From Rheinheimera sp. (GTDB taxonomy: Bacteria; Pseudomonadota; Gammaproteobacteria; Enterobacterales; Alteromonadaceae): 54,679 nucleotides of DNA. The notes beneath the pieces are model-generated. The model was not told the DNA's origin. It saw only the letters and a program-made list of their open reading frames with translations, and ran no database searches. The position numbers and the translations under genes were made by a program. Of the stretch, positions 8,401 through 16,160 are shown one piece after another (the first letter of the stretch is position 1; each line of letters begins with the position of its first letter). The stretch spans positions 1 to 54,679 of the forward strand of contig SSFI01000023.1 of NCBI GenBank assembly GCA_008015325.1. The letters are read 5' to 3'.

Positions 8401-9045
8401 CGCCAGTTCTTAAAATACGAGCTGGACCGTTATTTACGTGGCCGCACCGATGAGAAAGTGGCAGAAGAACCGCTGCTGCGCGCCGAAGGGCAGGGCTATA
8501 TCCATTACCGTAAAGGCTCCATTGTGATGATGGCGATCAAAGACCGGATTGGGGTGGAGCGGCTGGATGCGAACCTCAAGGCGTTTTTGCAGGAGTTTCA
8601 GTACAAACAAAACCCGTATCCCACCACGCTGGATTTGTTACGCCATTTAACGGCCGGAGTCAGCAGTGAAGACAAAGCCTTTATCGAACAGCAATTCACA
8701 CTCATCACTTTGTATGATTTACGGGTGTTGGACCTGCAAAAAACTGAGTTGCCGGATGGCCAGCTGCAATTGGATTTAACCATTCAGGCGGCGCGGCTCA
8801 GTGCCGACGGTAAAGGCGCGGAGACCGAACAACCGCTGGACGAGGACATCGATATTGGTGCCTTCAGTGCGGATCCGGACAAGTTTTCTGCTGATAACCA
8901 GCTGTTGTATCTGCAAAAACACCGGATCAAATCCGGCAAACAGCAGCTGCGTGTGGTGGTGCCAAAAGGCACGGCTTATATCGGCGTTGACCCGCTGATC
9001 AAGCTGATTGACCGCGATGCGGTGGATAATATCCGCAAGCTTTAA
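5488..9045 (+). CDS. ABC-2 permease fused to M1 family zinc aminopeptidase
   Basis: A 1185-residue fusion. The N-terminal half has about 13 hydrophobic segments arranged as two ABC-2 permease units (roughly residues 15-290 and 320-600). From about residue 650 a soluble M1-type gluzincin peptidase follows: zinc motif HEMAH at 927-931, third ligand Glu951 in PETLAQY, and a YRKGS segment that should supply the catalytic tyrosine. The odd number of membrane segments would place the peptidase in the periplasm if the N-terminus is cytoplasmic. The start at 5488 (MFLQMIRFEW) follows GAGGA; a frame open from 5371 overlaps the ATPase gene and is rejected. Such fusions occur in databases as permease/M1 proteins, but I know of no defined substrate. 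It may couple peptide cleavage to transport. Confidence 0.88.
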   Translation: MFLQMIRFEWRYYRRQPSFYVTSILFFLLAFFATASDNVQIGGGGEVWGNGSFAITRTITTMLIFSMFLVVNFVSSAALRNHASQMEELVCTKPVPPFSYQLGRFFGSYLVLVLVFAMVPLGTLLGSLMPWVDQARFGPTVLSYYVDAYLIFALPSLFVLSALFYTIASKFKSMQAMYLVAVVVFVLYLIAGSFAQSPEYRTIAALLDPFGLRSFADVSRYWTIVEKNTLSVSFSGVLLQNRLLWLAVGVTLLALFGGLFKPLALTPKARAGKVKAQGAVPVFAIQTLQTKAPEPSQWAQFCTRLGFELKQVVFSAPFFILLLICIFNLLAPLFMPQRFYGTADWPLTQTMIELVTDSSSLLLVLILTYYCAEVVWRERSQGIGDIIDATPVANMVLWLSKLLAVAGAMLLMYLAFALATISYQLLKGFDDLDLMQYLVRLGYFNFLPFMLTVVLAFLIQVLSPNKYAGIGIFVVYFIVTQVLDAWGFNHRMWHFAASPAAPFSDLNRFGWTLQSHSWYMLYWGGLTAILFVLGFGMFQRGPAQSLAVRYQQLRYQIGAGGQAVILLGSLVFVSSGGWIYYNTRVLNQYDSAEQQMDLQADYEKAYKAGADEPILVARKVEAFVDIYPEKRQVDARIEQTLVNKFDKPVSKMLVNWPKYTRSMEIIAPGATLSPRDNRLGTAWLEFSTPVQPGETIAMTIKLSRTNPGFQDDDVDVAVVENGTFINNMELLPQFGYNAGFELQERHERSKRGLAPVQRAHKLEDSSRYTESGFGRAEDFIDFSATVSTSADQTALAPGYLQKQWQQDGRSYFRYEMNAPMFNFYSFLSARLAVKKQDYQGVSLEVYYHPTHHWNVDRMMQSMQDSLDYFNKAFSPYQHQQMRIIEFPGYRDFAQSFANTVPYSEGIGFINDLRSEDSIDMPYYVTAHEMAHQWWGHQVGTANVQGSAVIPETLAQYSALRVMETKYGQAKLRQFLKYELDRYLRGRTDEKVAEEPLLRAEGQGYIHYRKGSIVMMAIKDRIGVERLDANLKAFLQEFQYKQNPYPTTLDLLRHLTAGVSSEDKAFIEQQFTLITLYDLRVLDLQKTELPDGQLQLDLTIQAARLSADGKGAETEQPLDEDIDIGAFSADPDKFSADNQLLYLQKHRIKSGKQQLRVVVPKGTAYIGVDPLIKLIDRDAVDNIRKL

Positions 9046-9051
9046 ACAGCT

Positions 9052-9095
9052 CCGGATAAAAGGAACCCGCCACTTGGCGGGTTCCTTTTATCCGG
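9052..9095. terminator. Bidirectional terminator, 20-bp perfect stem
   Basis: The arms 9052-9071 and 9076-9095 are perfect reverse complements with an ACTT loop, and the stem contains a T-rich stretch on either strand. It lies between the convergent permease-peptidase gene and creA and can end transcription in both directions. Confidence 0.88.
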
Positions 9096-9163
9096 CAACA
9101 ACTGTGCAAAAGCCACGGAATTGCTGCCGTTGATTTGAGGTCGGCGAAGCTCTGGCGTCTGGC

Positions 9164-9661
9164 CTATTTACCGGCTTTAGCAGCCTGCTGCTGTGCTTCC
9201 AGCTCCTGCCAGGCCTGGCTGCCCCACAGAGGCACTGTGGTCAGCGAGTGTTTGTCGCTGCCGGCGCTTTCTTTGGTGGAATATGACAAATACACCAGAG
9301 TTCTGTTGTCGGCATCAAAAATCCGTCTGATTTTCAAATGCTTAAACAGAATACTTTTGGATGCGGTGAAAATGACTTCGCCGGATTTGGACTTGTCGAT
9401 GTTGCTCAGCATCGCGGCAGTAATTTCACCGGTCTGACGGCAGGCGATCGACATATCGGACGGATCGGCCAGTGATAAATCCGCTTCGACATGGCTGATA
9501 TGACAGGTGACGCCCGGAATGGCCGGGTCGTTAAAAGTCTGAATTTTGATATCTTTGGTGGTAAAAAGTCCAAGACTGACATCACCGACTTCTTTAGGTG
9601 AACAGGCGGCAAGTGCGCCTAAGATCAGACCCGCACTCAGTAAGCGCTTGATGTGATTCAT
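9164..9661 (-). CDS. creA: CreA family lipoprotein
   Basis: Similar to E. coli CreA (conserved family of unknown biochemical role, named from the creABCD locus). The family pattern is visible in GDVSLGLFTTKDIKIQTFNDP, in VTCHISHVE and in SIACRQTGEI; the two conserved cysteines in these segments could pair in the periplasm. Unlike E. coli CreA, which has a cleavable signal, this 165-residue copy starts with a lipoprotein signal ending in LAAC, so membrane anchoring is predicted. GGAGTTAAA precedes the ATG. No creBC two-component genes are nearby. It is followed by the strong bidirectional terminator. Confidence 0.85.
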   Translation of the reverse strand: MNHIKRLLSAGLILGALAACSPKEVGDVSLGLFTTKDIKIQTFNDPAIPGVTCHISHVEADLSLADPSDMSIACRQTGEITAAMLSNIDKSKSGEVIFTASKSILFKHLKIRRIFDADNRTLVYLSYSTKESAGSDKHSLTTVPLWGSQAWQELEAQQQAAKAGK

Positions 9662-9748
9662 TTTAACTCCTTGTTTTCTCTGGTTTAGTCGCCCGCGACT
9701 GTTGTTTTTGCCTGTCTGCCGGCAAAGGGCATAAATTCTGGCAGCGCT

Positions 9749-10780
9749 TTACCACTTGGCATAATGATCTTCCGCCAGCCCCAGACAATGCTGCAGCTGT
9801 AGCACCCGGCCATCGCGTAACCGCAGGGTACCATGGTAAAACCCGGCATATTGGCGGAAATTACTCGCCAACAGGCCAAGTTGAAGTTTTTCCTGCCGGC
9901 AAAAGTCGGCTTCAAAGGTTAAATCGACTTCGCCACATAATGTGCTGATGCGCCACGGTGTGGCTTGACCGCGATCAAACTCAAAGCGAGCCGGGCTTAA
10001 ATGCTGAATGTTGCCGTCGTACCACAGCGCGTTTTCGCAAAGCCCGGTTTCGTTGACGCCCGCCGCCAGATTCAAACCAAAAGGCACGCCGTCCAATAAA
10101 GTATTGATGGAACTCCAGCGCCAGCTGGTTTCACGGCGCATAAAACCGGCGGAGAAATCGATACCGCCGCGGGCAGCGCTCAGATCCAGCGATTGACCAT
10201 CAAGCCGCAAACTGCCGCTAACGCGCAGTGCATTGTTTTTCTCGGTGTAAGTCCAGCCGTTGTAACCGGTTGGTGCGGCCAGAGCCAGCGGCTTTTGTCC
10301 GGCAAAATCAAGCTGCAACTCTGCCTGCAAGCCAGGCGCCCTGAGGGTCAAAGTCCAGCCGCTGGCGGCGTTGTGGATTTGCCAGTGTTTGGCGCCTTTG
10401 CCCATGCTCGCCCGGCCTTGCTGCGGCGAGTCGCTGGTCAGGCAACCAACACCCAGCGGCGCCAGTAAGGCAAATTCGCGTACCGGCTTGCCTTGCTGAT
10501 ACAGATACGCAAAACCGGAGCAGACATACCGCACATCGGCAATAGCGACGGCCAGCAACCAGTCCGGGCCACCAACACAAACAAACTGAAATTGTTTATA
10601 GCCAAAATGCTGCGTCAACCGGCTGGCTGGTTTATCCAGCACTGAATGCAGATGGAAGGCTGGCAGATTGAAATCGGTGACTGACCCATCAAACAGGCCT
10701 TGTTGCAAGCGGCCGTGCTCGTTTATCAGCTTTAGTGGCGCTGGAGTCAGCATGGGTTGGTAATAACTGGATTCGGCCAT
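9749..10780 (-). CDS. DUF2804 family protein
   Basis: A 343-residue soluble protein of the DUF2804 type, recognised from its N-terminal QQGLFDG...FNLPAF pattern, the KQFQFVCVGGPDWLLAVAIADVRY segment and repeated beta-strand-like stretches with many tryptophans. Its function is not known. Two starts are possible: a TTG at 10795 and an ATG at 10780 (MAESSYYQPM); I chose the ATG because neither has a strong ribosome binding site and ATG is the better codon. creA follows on the same strand after 87 bases, so cotranscription is possible. The region upstream (10796-10880) holds only its leader. Confidence 0.75.
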   Translation of the reverse strand: MAESSYYQPMLTPAPLKLINEHGRLQQGLFDGSVTDFNLPAFHLHSVLDKPASRLTQHFGYKQFQFVCVGGPDWLLAVAIADVRYVCSGFAYLYQQGKPVREFALLAPLGVGCLTSDSPQQGRASMGKGAKHWQIHNAASGWTLTLRAPGLQAELQLDFAGQKPLALAAPTGYNGWTYTEKNNALRVSGSLRLDGQSLDLSAARGGIDFSAGFMRRETSWRWSSINTLLDGVPFGLNLAAGVNETGLCENALWYDGNIQHLSPARFEFDRGQATPWRISTLCGEVDLTFEADFCRQEKLQLGLLASNFRQYAGFYHGTLRLRDGRVLQLQHCLGLAEDHYAKW

Positions 10781-10880
10781 CAGCGAGATCCGCAAATGAA
10801 GATAACAGGTTTATATCAGCTTTTTCTGGTCAGACCAAACGGGTGGTATTGCGGAGTAAAGGGTAAAACGGAGGGGGGAG

Positions 10881-10912
10881 AAAAGAAAACGGCTGCCGGT
10901 TGCCCGGCAGCC
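10881..10912 (-). terminator. Terminator of the SlyD-like gene
   Basis: On the minus strand a 9-bp GC-rich stem (10904-10912 with 10891-10899, loop of four) is followed by a T-rich tract GTTTTCTTTT complementary to 10881-10890. It lies just after the stop codon of the isomerase gene. Confidence 0.8.
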
Positions 10913-10920
10913 TGTGGATC

Positions 10921-11412
10921 TTAATGATCGTGACCAGAATGGCCATCGATACCATGGGCATGGCCGTGTGCCAGTTCGTCGGCAGTCGCGTCACGCACTA
11001 ACAGCACTTCGATATCAAAAGTCAGGTCAATGCCCGACAGTGGGTGATTGCCATCGACGACAACTTCTTCGTCGGTTACATCCAACACGATGACCGATTG
11101 CTCGTGACCATCCGGGCCAGCGGCGCGAAAACGCATACCGACTTCGACTTCCATGCCTTCGAATAACGAGCGAGGTACCGCCTGAGTCAGCTCGTCATGA
11201 CGTTCGCCATAAGCATCCGCAGCAGCGATAGCAACAGTGAACTTGTCACCAGCCTGTTTACCGGTCAGTTCTTTTTCCAGACCGCTGATCAGCGAACCGG
11301 TGCCGTGGATAAACACTAAAGGTTCGGCGCCAAAAGAGCTGTCGAGTTCGTTGCCGTTGGCATCGCTGACGCTGTAGTGCATGGCGACGACTTTATTGTG
11401 TTGAATAGTCAT
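10921..11412 (-). CDS. FKBP-type peptidyl-prolyl isomerase, SlyD-like
   Basis: Cytoplasmic prolyl cis-trans isomerase and chaperone. The 163-residue protein has the split FKBP fold typical of SlyD: an N-terminal strand with MHYSVSDANGNELDSS, the PLVFIHGTGSLISGLEKEL helix region, an inserted chaperone flap (about residues 70-130) and the DGNHPLSGIDLTFDIEV return strand. It ends in a short histidine-rich tail (HGHAHGIDGHSGHDH) of the kind that binds nickel or other metals in SlyD. I start at ATG 11412 (MTIQHNKVV) after a GAGG site; a longer frame overlaps ygfZ. It lies seven bases after ygfZ and is probably cotranscribed with it. Whether it is the slyD orthologue or a paralogue cannot be decided. 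Confidence 0.85.
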   Translation of the reverse strand: MTIQHNKVVAMHYSVSDANGNELDSSFGAEPLVFIHGTGSLISGLEKELTGKQAGDKFTVAIAAADAYGERHDELTQAVPRSLFEGMEVEVGMRFRAAGPDGHEQSVIVLDVTDEEVVVDGNHPLSGIDLTFDIEVLLVRDATADELAHGHAHGIDGHSGHDH

Positions 11413-11419
11413 GAGGACC

Positions 11420-12394
11420 TCAGGGAGTGATGGAATAAGGTAAAGGTTGTAATTGTAAGCCGACATCCGGCTCTGTCGCCAGCCGGAAATGATCGGTTGC
11501 GCTGATATCGTTGGGTAATACGGCCAGCAGTTGCAGTTGGCCCTGAATATTCACCGCATTGACCACCACACCGCTGCGCCGCCAGTTTTGCTCCAGCTGC
11601 AATTCGATATCAGTACCGGCGACCGGTGTATGTTCAGTAGTAGCCGTTAGCAGGTACATGGCTCTTTTGTTTTTGCCGAGGTACTTCATCCGCGCCACCA
11701 TTTCCTGGCCCATGTAACAGCCTTTGGTGAAGCTGATAGCATCTAACGCCTGCAGATTCAGCTGCTGTGGCACATATTCGCCGAGTAAGGGTTGTTCCAG
11801 GTAAGGCATACCGTGTGCGATATGTTGTGCCAGCCAGCGGGTTGGCGCGGCCATCAGGGCTTGTTGTTGCTGCCACATGGTTTTGGCTTGTTCGATTGCC
11901 AGAATTAACACAAAGTGATCGGCAGCGAGGCCTAATAAGTATCCACCATCAACGGCCTGTTGCTGGCCGATGACCGGTTGCGGATAACCCAGCTGGCTCA
12001 GTAAAGTGGCGCTGTCTGCACCGCCGATACCAAAGACGGCGTATTGGTCCTGCACTTCGGTGAAACTGACTTTAGAGAAGACGCCGTATTTTTTCAGCTG
12101 TACTAAAGATGCCTGCAGTTCGTCGCGAAAGGCCAGCCAGAGTAAATCGTCGCCCGCTTGTAACAAGTGGAAAGTGCCCCACATTTTGCCTTTGGCATCA
12201 CAATGGGCACCCCGCAGAAAATGTTCGCTGCTGACTTGGGTGACATCGCAAGTGACCTGACCCTGCAGAAATTTTTGTTGGTCGGCGCCGCTGATTTTTA
12301 ACAGCTGAAAGGCCGGCAGGGGGCTGATAAAAGCGGAAGACAGATTATTTGACAGCTGAGCCAGTTGCTCAGCACTCATCCAGAAACTTTGCAT
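11420..12394 (-). CDS. ygfZ: Folate-binding Fe-S/tRNA-modification factor YgfZ
   Basis: Folate-dependent protein of the GcvT-like fold, required in E. coli for repair or assembly of some iron-sulfur enzymes such as MiaB. The diagnostic K-G-C-Y-M-G-Q-E motif is present about 230 residues in, followed by ARMKYLGKNKRAMYLL. I start at ATG 12394 (MQSFWMSAEQL), giving 324 residues, the usual size; a longer frame begins at 12463. The ribosome binding site is GGGAG but with a rather long spacing. It is divergent from sdhE, the same arrangement as in E. coli (ygfZ | sdhE-ygfX), and lies just upstream of the isomerase gene. Confidence 0.9.
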   Translation of the reverse strand: MQSFWMSAEQLAQLSNNLSSAFISPLPAFQLLKISGADQQKFLQGQVTCDVTQVSSEHFLRGAHCDAKGKMWGTFHLLQAGDDLLWLAFRDELQASLVQLKKYGVFSKVSFTEVQDQYAVFGIGGADSATLLSQLGYPQPVIGQQQAVDGGYLLGLAADHFVLILAIEQAKTMWQQQQALMAAPTRWLAQHIAHGMPYLEQPLLGEYVPQQLNLQALDAISFTKGCYMGQEMVARMKYLGKNKRAMYLLTATTEHTPVAGTDIELQLEQNWRRSGVVVNAVNIQGQLQLLAVLPNDISATDHFRLATEPDVGLQLQPLPYSITP

Positions 12395-12539
12395 AACAGC
12401 GGAGGGCTCCCGACTGAAACCATTTATAGTTGCTTGATCATTGGGTGTAGCCGGCAAAAGCACAACCCCTGAGCGATTTTTTTGTTAGAATTTAGCCCTT
12501 ATCTGCCACGGCGTTTCACGCTGTACTCACAGGAATGTT

Positions 12540-12791
12540 ATGACTGCTTTAATGACCAAACCGAAATTACGTTGGGCCTGCCGCCGCGGCATGCTGGAGC
12601 TGGACGTATTGCTGGCGCCTTTTGTTGAACATGGTTACGACGCGCTGACTGAGCCGGAAAAACATATCTTTGAACGCCTGCTGGCCTGTGATGACCCGGA
12701 TTTATTCGCCTGGTTTATGGGCCATGCCCAATCGCCGGACCCGCAATTGCAAGCTTTGGTTCAGGTGATCCTGAACCGGGTTCGGGTGTAA
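12540..12791 (+). CDS. sdhE: FAD assembly factor SdhE
   Basis: Small (83 residues) helical protein that promotes covalent flavinylation of succinate dehydrogenase SdhA and fumarate reductase. The family's RRGMLELD motif is visible at about residues 15-22, where the RGxxE core contacts the flavoprotein. AGGA lies before the ATG. It is followed five bases later by ygfX, the conserved two-gene unit, and is divergent from ygfZ. Confidence 0.93.
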   Translation: MTALMTKPKLRWACRRGMLELDVLLAPFVEHGYDALTEPEKHIFERLLACDDPDLFAWFMGHAQSPDPQLQALVQVILNRVRV

Positions 12792-12795
12792 AACC

Positions 12796-13287
12796 ATGCA
12801 ATGCCGGACGCTGAGCGTCGGGCATTCTGCCTGGCCCGGCCGGCTGCTCTGTTGTTTGCTGCTGCTGGCGCTGCTGAGTGCCGGCAGTGTTGGGACCAGT
12901 GCGCCCTGGTGGCTGCAATGTGGCTGGTTACCAGTGTTTTATTATTGTTTTGCTGCCATATGGTCAGCGCCTCAACGCTGGGTCTTAAGCTTCGACACCG
13001 GTTTGCAATTACGTGCTGATGCGCCAGAGTCGGCGCCAGCCCGGTCAGAGCAACATGGGCCAGCACCAGTGTTTATTGAGCAAGGCGCTGAATTGTCAGC
13101 CAACAGCCAACAATGCTGGTTAGGATTCTGGCTGCGCTGGCGCAGCAGCGATGGGAAGGTAAAGCGGCGCTGGTTGTTCCAGGATGCTTTATCCGCAGCC
13201 GATGTCCGTGCACTGGCGCGCCACCTGCAGCAACTGCGCTGGCAACAACCGGCAGCGCCGGCTGGTCTGATGCAGTGGTTCAGCTGA
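12796..13287 (+). CDS. ygfX: Inner-membrane protein YgfX (CptA-like)
   Basis: A 163-residue membrane protein with two adjacent hydrophobic segments near the N-terminus (LLCCLLLLALLSAG and LQCGWLPVFYYCFAAIW) and a basic, tryptophan-rich cytoplasmic tail (LRWRSSDGKVKRRWLFQDALS). In E. coli YgfX pairs with SdhE and was described as a toxin affecting MreB/FtsZ, although other work points to a role with SdhE. The family evolves quickly, so assignment rests mainly on topology, length and position directly after sdhE. Confidence 0.8.
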   Translation: MQCRTLSVGHSAWPGRLLCCLLLLALLSAGSVGTSAPWWLQCGWLPVFYYCFAAIWSAPQRWVLSFDTGLQLRADAPESAPARSEQHGPAPVFIEQGAELSANSQQCWLGFWLRWRSSDGKVKRRWLFQDALSAADVRALARHLQQLRWQQPAAPAGLMQWFS

Positions 13288-13333
13288 CTCACGACCGCAA
13301 CGCTTTTTCCCTATTCAGATACAGGAAATTCTT

Positions 13334-13609
13334 ATGAGTTTTGTTGAATTAGTCGGATACATTCCGGCGATTATTTTTCCGCTGGCTACTTTGATGCAGC
13401 TGGTGCATTTGTTGCGTACCAAACAATCTGCCGGTGTGCCTGCCCTGACCTGGGCTGCTTTTGCGCTGGGTAATATCAGTTTGTATATCTATGCGGAAAA
13501 GTACTTTGAACTGCAGTCCATTATTGGACAGCTGGCCACCGCCGCGCTGCAGATTTATGTGGTAATGCTGATTATCAAATACCGCAAGAAACCAGCAACT
13601 ACAGCATAA
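13334..13609 (+). CDS. SemiSWEET-like PQ-loop transporter
   Basis: A 91-residue protein with three predicted membrane helices (about residues 5-25, 38-56 and 62-83), matching bacterial SemiSWEET proteins, which dimerise to carry sugars across the inner membrane. The segment FPLATLMQLVHLLRTKQSAGVPALTW is the PQ-loop region, with Met-Gln where many members have Pro-Gln, followed by the typical basic turn and S-x-G-V-P. AGGAAA precedes the ATG. It lies 46 bases after ygfX and ends before a strong terminator, so it may share the sdhE transcript. The substrate is unknown. Confidence 0.8.
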   Translation: MSFVELVGYIPAIIFPLATLMQLVHLLRTKQSAGVPALTWAAFALGNISLYIYAEKYFELQSIIGQLATAALQIYVVMLIIKYRKKPATTA

Positions 13610-13639
13610 TCAGCCAGTCTGACTGGGCGTTGAGGTACA

Positions 13640-13668
13640 AAAAAGCCGGAAATTTATTCCGGCTTTTT
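13640..13668. terminator. Bidirectional terminator
   Basis: A 12-bp perfect stem (13640-13651 with 13657-13668) flanked by A5 and T5 tracts, with a five-base loop, lies between the convergent SemiSWEET-like gene and nadB and can serve both. Confidence 0.88.
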
Positions 13669-13693
13669 GCTGGGCATTGGTGTACAGAATGAC

Positions 13694-15301
13694 CTAATCA
13701 CGCCCCGGCTGCAGAATTGTTGGCTTGCTGTGCGCCGCCTGTTCCGGATAATCCAGCGTGTAGTGCAGACCACGGCTTTCTTTACGCTGCATCGCGCTTT
13801 TGATGATGAGTTCTGCCACCATCGTCAGATTGCGCAGTTCCAGTAAATTATTGCTGACCCTGAAATGCCGGTAGTATTCCTGAATTTCACGCTGCAGCAG
13901 CTCGACCCGGTGCAGCGCCCGTTCCAGCCTTTTAGTAGTGCGGACTATGCCAACAAAATCCCACATAAACATTCTGAGTTCATGCCAGTTGTGGGTGATC
14001 ACCACTTCTTCATCCGAATTACTGACCCGGCTTTCATCCCAGGCCGGCAGGGCCGGCGTTGGCTTTGATGCTGGCCACTGCTGCAGAACATGCCGCGCGG
14101 CACTTTGGGCGAACACCACGCATTCCAGCAGCGAATTACTCGCCATTCGGTTGGCACCATGCAGACCTGTATATGCGACTTCACCAATCGCATAGAGATT
14201 GGATATGTCGGTCTGGCCATTCAGATTGGTCATGACGCCGCCGCAGGTGTAGTGCGCGGCCGGCACCACCGGAATAGGCTGCTTGGTGATGTCGATACCA
14301 ACACTTAAGCATTTGGCGTAAATAGTCGGGAAATGCTCGAGGATAAAGTCTTTTGGCTGATGACTGATGTCGAGATAAACACAGGCGACGCCAAGGCGTT
14401 TCATCTCAAAGTCGATGGCGCGCGCGACGATATCCCGTGGTGCCAGTTCGGCCCGCTCATCAAAGTCCGGCATAAAGCGTGTGCCATCAGGGCGTTTCAG
14501 ATAAGCACCTTCACCGCGCATCGCTTCAGTGATCAGGTAGTTCTGCGCATCGGGGTGATAGAGGCTGGTCGGGTGGAACTGATTAAATTCCATATTGGCG
14601 ACGCGACAGCCAGCGCGCCAGGCCATCGCAATGCCGTCACCTGAAGCAACATCAGGGTTAGATGTATACAGATATACTTTGCTGGCACCGCCGGTCGCCA
14701 GCGCAACAAAACGCGCGGCGATGACTTCAACCTGTTCGTTATCGCGGTTCCAGACGTAAGCGCCGTGACATTGATTACCGTCGATGCCCAGTTTCTGGTC
14801 GGTGATAAGGTCGATGGCGTTGTAGTTTTCCAGCAGACGGATATTCGGGTGGCGGCGCACCTGATCAACCAGCGTGATTTGCACGGCGCGTCCTGTGGCG
14901 TCTGCAGCGTGCAAAATGCGGCGGTGGCTGTGGCCGCCTTCACGGGTCAGGTGATATTTCAGTACACCATCGTCATCGCGGTACTGATCAAAAGGTACGC
15001 CTTGGGCAATTAGCCACTCCATCGCCGATTTGGCGTTTTCGGCGGTAAATTGCACCGCAGCGTCTTCACAAAGGCCAGCGCCGGCAATCAGCGTATCGTT
15101 GACATGAGATGCGATGCTGTCGTTTTCATCAAACACCGCAGCGATACCGCCTTGTGCATACAAAGTTGAACCTTCGCGCAGCGGGCCTTTACTCAGCACT
15201 ATCACGTTCAAATCCTGTGCCAGCTGCAGCGCGAGGCTCAAACCCGCTGCGCCACTGCCGACAATTAAAACGTCACAGCGATGTTCTTTTTGATGATGCA
15301 T
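13694..15301 (-). CDS. nadB: L-aspartate oxidase
   Basis: Flavoenzyme that oxidises L-aspartate to iminoaspartate, the first step of NAD synthesis, using O2 or fumarate. The N-terminal dinucleotide-binding motif [12 protein letters not shown], the [10 protein letters not shown] segment and the catalytic-region [10 protein letters not shown] mark the fumarate reductase/aspartate oxidase family; the C-terminal helical domain ends at about residue 535, as in E. coli NadB. I prefer ATG 15301 (MHHQKEHR), preceded by GGTAAG; a GTG nine bases upstream is also open. It is divergent from rpoE, as in E. coli. Confidence 0.95.
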   Translation of the reverse strand: MHHQKEHRCDVLIVGSGAAGLSLALQLAQDLNVIVLSKGPLREGSTLYAQGGIAAVFDENDSIASHVNDTLIAGAGLCEDAAVQFTAENAKSAMEWLIAQGVPFDQYRDDDGVLKYHLTREGGHSHRRILHAADATGRAVQITLVDQVRRHPNIRLLENYNAIDLITDQKLGIDGNQCHGAYVWNRDNEQVEVIAARFVALATGGASKVYLYTSNPDVASGDGIAMAWRAGCRVANMEFNQFHPTSLYHPDAQNYLITEAMRGEGAYLKRPDGTRFMPDFDERAELAPRDIVARAIDFEMKRLGVACVYLDISHQPKDFILEHFPTIYAKCLSVGIDITKQPIPVVPAAHYTCGGVMTNLNGQTDISNLYAIGEVAYTGLHGANRMASNSLLECVVFAQSAARHVLQQWPASKPTPALPAWDESRVSNSDEEVVITHNWHELRMFMWDFVGIVRTTKRLERALHRVELLQREIQEYYRHFRVSNNLLELRNLTMVAELIIKSAMQRKESRGLHYTLDYPEQAAHSKPTILQPGRD

Positions 15302-15466
15302 GCGATACACTTACCCGACAAAAAACAGGATCTTAACCAGATCTGCTGAGTTGTCGCTACCGTTCGCACGGCTCGCAACCTGCAAATGATCTGAACGAAA
15401 AACGCCTTTTTATGCCGAAAAACAGCATGGCGATCATTTTATTGTAACTTTTTTATCGGTGAAACC

Positions 15467-15493
15467 GAACTTTTTCCGCCGCCCTTCATCTGA
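15467..15493 (+). promoter_or_regulatory. Sigma-E promoter of rpoE
   Basis: GAACTT (15467-15472), a 16-base spacer and TCTGA (15489-15493) match the sigma-E consensus GGAACTT-N16-TCTGA closely. It lies 66 bases before the rpoE ATG, where an autoregulated promoter occurs in related bacteria. Confidence 0.8.
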
Positions 15494-15559
15494 GTGAGTA
15501 CGCTTGAGAAGAGCCAGTGACAATTTAAAGCAGTATTGAGACAGGGGAACGGCTCCCAG

Positions 15560-16135
15560 ATGAGCGAGCAAGAATTGGATTGGCAGATTGTCCAACGGGT
15601 ACAACAAGGGGATAAAGCTGCTTTTAATCTGCTGGTCAGAAAATATCAGCACAGGTTAGCGAACTTAATCTCAAGGTATGTCTCTAATCACGGCGATGTA
15701 GCAGATGTAGCGCAAGAAGCCTTCATCAAAGCATACCGGGCCTTACCCGGCTTTCGTGGTGACAGTGCTTTTTATACCTGGTTGTACCGGATAGCTGTAA
15801 ACAGTGCGAAGAATTACTTGGTTGCCAATGGCCGTAAGCCACCGTCAACCGATGTGGATGCTGAGGAAGCAGATTCTTACGAAGGCAGCGATGCATTGAA
15901 AGTGCAGGACTCGCCGGAAAAACTGCTGTTAACCGAAGAGATCCGTCAGGTCGTATTCGACACGATTGAAAAGTTACCGGAAGAATTGCGTACCGCTATC
16001 ACGTTACGCGAATTGGATGGTCTGAGTTATGAAGAAATTGCTGAAGTGATGGGATGCCCAATCGGCACTGTCCGCAGCCGGATCTTCAGAGCCCGGGAAG
16101 CGATAGACACCCAGTTGAAGCCACTTGTTGGCTGA
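15560..16135 (+). CDS. rpoE: RNA polymerase sigma-E factor
   Basis: ECF sigma factor for the envelope stress response, 191 residues, exactly the E. coli length. Region 2 is seen in FNLLVRKYQHRLANLISRYV through DVAQEAFIKAYRALPGFRG and FYTWLYRIAVNSAKNYL; region 4 in LPEELRTAITLRELDGLSYEEIAEVMGCPIGTVRSRIFRAREAI. The start ATG 15560 follows AGGGGA. It heads rpoE-rseA-rseB-rseC and is preceded by its own sigma-E-type promoter, so it should be autoregulated and held at the membrane by RseA. Confidence 0.97.
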   Translation: MSEQELDWQIVQRVQQGDKAAFNLLVRKYQHRLANLISRYVSNHGDVADVAQEAFIKAYRALPGFRGDSAFYTWLYRIAVNSAKNYLVANGRKPPSTDVDAEEADSYEGSDALKVQDSPEKLLLTEEIRQVVFDTIEKLPEELRTAITLRELDGLSYEEIAEVMGCPIGTVRSRIFRAREAIDTQLKPLVG

Positions 16136-16160
16136 GTTATCAACGAAGACAGGAATTAGT

